Source: Methylobacterium aerolatum
GTDB taxonomy: Bacteria > Pseudomonadota > Alphaproteobacteria > Rhizobiales > Beijerinckiaceae
Reading direction: 5' to 3'
Length of the DNA stretch: 64,000 nt
NCBI RefSeq assembly: GCF_022179085.1
Contig: NZ_BPQE01000017.1
Span: 1-64,000, forward strand
Positions 62,733 through 64,000 of the stretch are shown piece after piece. The position numbers and the translations under genes were made by a program. How positions within the stretch are numbered: the stretch's first letter is position 1; each line of letters opens with the position of its first letter. Below the pieces are notes generated by a model, which made no database searches, was not told where the DNA came from, and was given only the letters and a program-made list of their open reading frames with translations.

Positions 62733-63608
62733 TTACGCCCGGGCCGCCGCCTGCGCCGTCCAGGCGTCGAAGGCGATGACCTTCTGGCGCTGCTCGCCCA
62801 GGCCCTCGATGCGCAGGACCATCTCGTCGCCCTCCTTGAGGTAGCGCGGCGGCTTCATGCCCAGGCCGACGCCTGGGGGCGTGCCGGTGGTGATGACGTC
62901 GCCGGGCTCCAGCAGCATGAAGTGCGAGCAATAGGCCACGATCTGCGGCACGTCGAAGATCATGGTCGCCGTCGAGCCGGTCTGGACGCGCTCGCCGTTC
63001 AGGTCGAGACTCATGGCCAGGGCCTTCAGGTCCTTGATCTCGTCGAGGGTCACGAGCCACGGGCCGAGGGGCCCGAAGGTCGGGGCGCTCTTGCCCTTGG
63101 TCCAGGTCGGCCCGCGGTTCATCTGCCAGTCCCGCTCGGAGACGTCGTTGCAGATGCAGGCGCCTGCCACGTAGTCGAGCGCCTCGTTGGCGTGGACGTA
63201 GCTCGCCGGGCGGCCGATCACGATAGCCAGCTCCACCTCCCAGTCGGTGCAGGAGGAACCCTTGGGCAGGATCACGGTGTCGTTCGGCCCGCACAGGCTG
63301 GAGGGGGCCTTGTTGAACACGATCGGCTCGGAGGGGATGGGCGAGCCGGTCTCGGCGGCGTGGTCGGCATAGTTGAGGCCGATGGCCACCACGTTGCGCG
63401 TGCCGCCGACGCAGGGGCCGAGCCGCGTGTCCGGCGGCAGCAGGGGTAGGGTCTCGGGATCGACGAGCTTCAGCCGGGCAAGGGATTCGGGCGACAGCGC
63501 CGGGCCGGTGATGTCCCGCACGAGGTGCGACAGGTTGCGGTAGCCGCCCTTGGCATCCACCAGGCCGGGTTTCTCGTCACCGGGTGCGCCGTGGCGGATC
63601 AGCTTCAT
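62733..63608 (-). CDS. fumarylacetoacetate hydrolase (FAH) family protein
   Basis: 291 residues, cytoplasmic. The FAH domain has [29 protein letters not shown] with metal-binding acidic residues, [24 protein letters not shown] and [26 protein letters not shown]. The pattern is that of 2-hydroxyhepta-diene-dioate isomerase/ureidoglycolate lyase-like hydrolases acting on C-C bonds of acylpyruvates. No pathway genes are adjacent, so the substrate is open. Confidence 0.88.
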   Translation of the reverse strand: MKLIRHGAPGDEKPGLVDAKGGYRNLSHLVRDITGPALSPESLARLKLVDPETLPLLPPDTRLGPCVGGTRNVVAIGLNYADHAAETGSPIPSEPIVFNKAPSSLCGPNDTVILPKGSSCTDWEVELAIVIGRPASYVHANEALDYVAGACICNDVSERDWQMNRGPTWTKGKSAPTFGPLGPWLVTLDEIKDLKALAMSLDLNGERVQTGSTATMIFDVPQIVAYCSHFMLLEPGDVITTGTPPGVGLGMKPPRYLKEGDEMVLRIEGLGEQRQKVIAFDAWTAQAAARA

Positions 63609-63704
63609 CGTGCAACCTTTCGAGGGGCCCGTTCACAGCGCGCATCCTAGCGGCCCGGCGGGGAATGGGGGAGGGGTTCGGCGGCCCGCGACGGGCTTCC
63701 GTCC

Positions 63705-63728
63705 TTGCTTCGCTGGCGCTCGCGACGG
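63705..63728. repeat. single arm of dispersed repeat
   Basis: TTGCTTCGCTGGCGCTCGCGACGG, a diverged right arm of the dispersed palindrome, lies just after the phaC stop. Confidence 0.5.
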
Positions 63729-63765
63729 CGGCGAGGGTGTCACGCCTCGCCGCGCCTCACGACGC

Positions 63766-64000
63766 TCAAGAGCGCATCCGCACGTAGGTCCCCGGCGCCG
63801 GGCCGAGGGAGGGCAGGGCGCCGCCGCCGGGCACGCGGGCCGGCACCCGCTCGGGCGCCTGCGATTCCAGCCAGTTGAGCCAGTACGGCCACCACGAGCC
63901 CGGATGCTCGGTCGCGGCGGCGACCCACTCCTCGAACTTTCCCTTCACCGGTCCCCCGGTCCAGAAACCGTATTTCGGCTTGGCGGGCGGGTTCACGACG
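63766..64000 (-). CDS. phaC: polyhydroxyalkanoate synthase PhaC, C-terminal part (cut by window end)
   Basis: The last 77 codons of a gene that continues past the window end. The sequence NPPAKPKYGFWTGG, GSWWPYWLNWLESQAPERVPARVPGGG and LGPAPGTYVRMRS is the highly conserved C-terminus of class I PHA synthases, which polymerise (R)-3-hydroxyacyl-CoA into storage granules. The catalytic Cys, Asp and His lie outside the window. The MaoC hydratase at 32336 could supply its substrate. Confidence 0.88.
   Translation of the reverse strand, partial: VVNPPAKPKYGFWTGGPVKGKFEEWVAAATEHPGSWWPYWLNWLESQAPERVPARVPGGGALPSLGPAPGTYVRMRS

Overview
The window is about 70% GC and reads as the chromosome of a pink-pigmented Methylobacteriaceae-type alphaproteobacterium (Methylobacterium/Methylorubrum or a close relative). 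This rests on gene content: a squalene/C30-type carotenoid cluster, an alphaproteobacterial flagellar set with FlbD and the CtrA inhibitor SciP, homospermidine synthase, an IalB-type periplasmic protein, phosphatidylethanolamine N-methyltransferases and the end of a PHA synthase gene. There are no rRNA or tRNA genes, prophages, transposases or CRISPR arrays. No search was run; every family call comes from motifs and domain order read by eye.

Layout. 0-11.6 kb is housekeeping and stress: an amino-acid-type ABC binding protein, a tyrosine phosphatase, an orphan Tat-exported TRAP binding protein, a PAP2 acid phosphatase, a candidate small RNA on the minus strand (about 4893-5102), a class II photolyase, a ClC antiporter, a DUF1328 peptide, an SDR, CutA, NAD kinase and a PmtA-like methyltransferase. 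11.7-19.8 kb holds dnaJ and dnaK (minus strand, dnaK upstream), a secreted LprI-like protein, YqgE, a peroxiredoxin, DedA and a membrane-anchored Mrr-like nuclease. 19.9-22.7 kb is a Pat-type ADP-forming acyl-CoA synthetase/GNAT fusion.

22.6-31.3 kb is the most distinctive block. Seven minus-strand genes in one direction encode two CrtI/CrtN-family enzymes, a DUF2141 exported protein, an ABC ATPase and permease, a PlsC-like acyltransferase and a CrtQ-like glycosyltransferase. Desaturation/oxidation, glycosylation and acylation would give a glycosyl-diapocarotenoate ester. The embedded ABC transporter and DUF2141 protein suggest a way to move or place that product. Large palindromic repeats sit in each of the wide gaps of this block.

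31.5-36.5 kb: TrmH/SpoU methyltransferase, MaoC hydratase, CDF transporter, metallophosphoesterase, TM2 protein, homospermidine synthase. 36.9-44.2 kb: a small ORF, an IalB protein, a 1145-residue exported TPR protein, and three Tad-type minor-pilin genes. 44.3-56.9 kb: flagellar genes (fliP, flbD, fliN, fliH, fliG, fliF, sciP, flgD, fliK) interrupted by an HpnL-like gene, a [2Fe-2S] ferredoxin-like gene and a KpsE-like export gene. Three sequences one base away from the CtrA consensus TTAA-N7-TTAA lie just upstream of fliF, the tadE-like gene and the TPR gene; sciP itself is next to fliF. This suggests one CtrA/SciP-controlled polar-structure region.

57.1-64 kb: mnmA, a second (Rhodobacter-type) Pmt methyltransferase, a TVP38 protein, a sensor kinase, bioB, an FAH-family hydrolase and the 3' end of phaC. 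Several dispersed palindromic repeat families occupy many of the intergenic spaces throughout.
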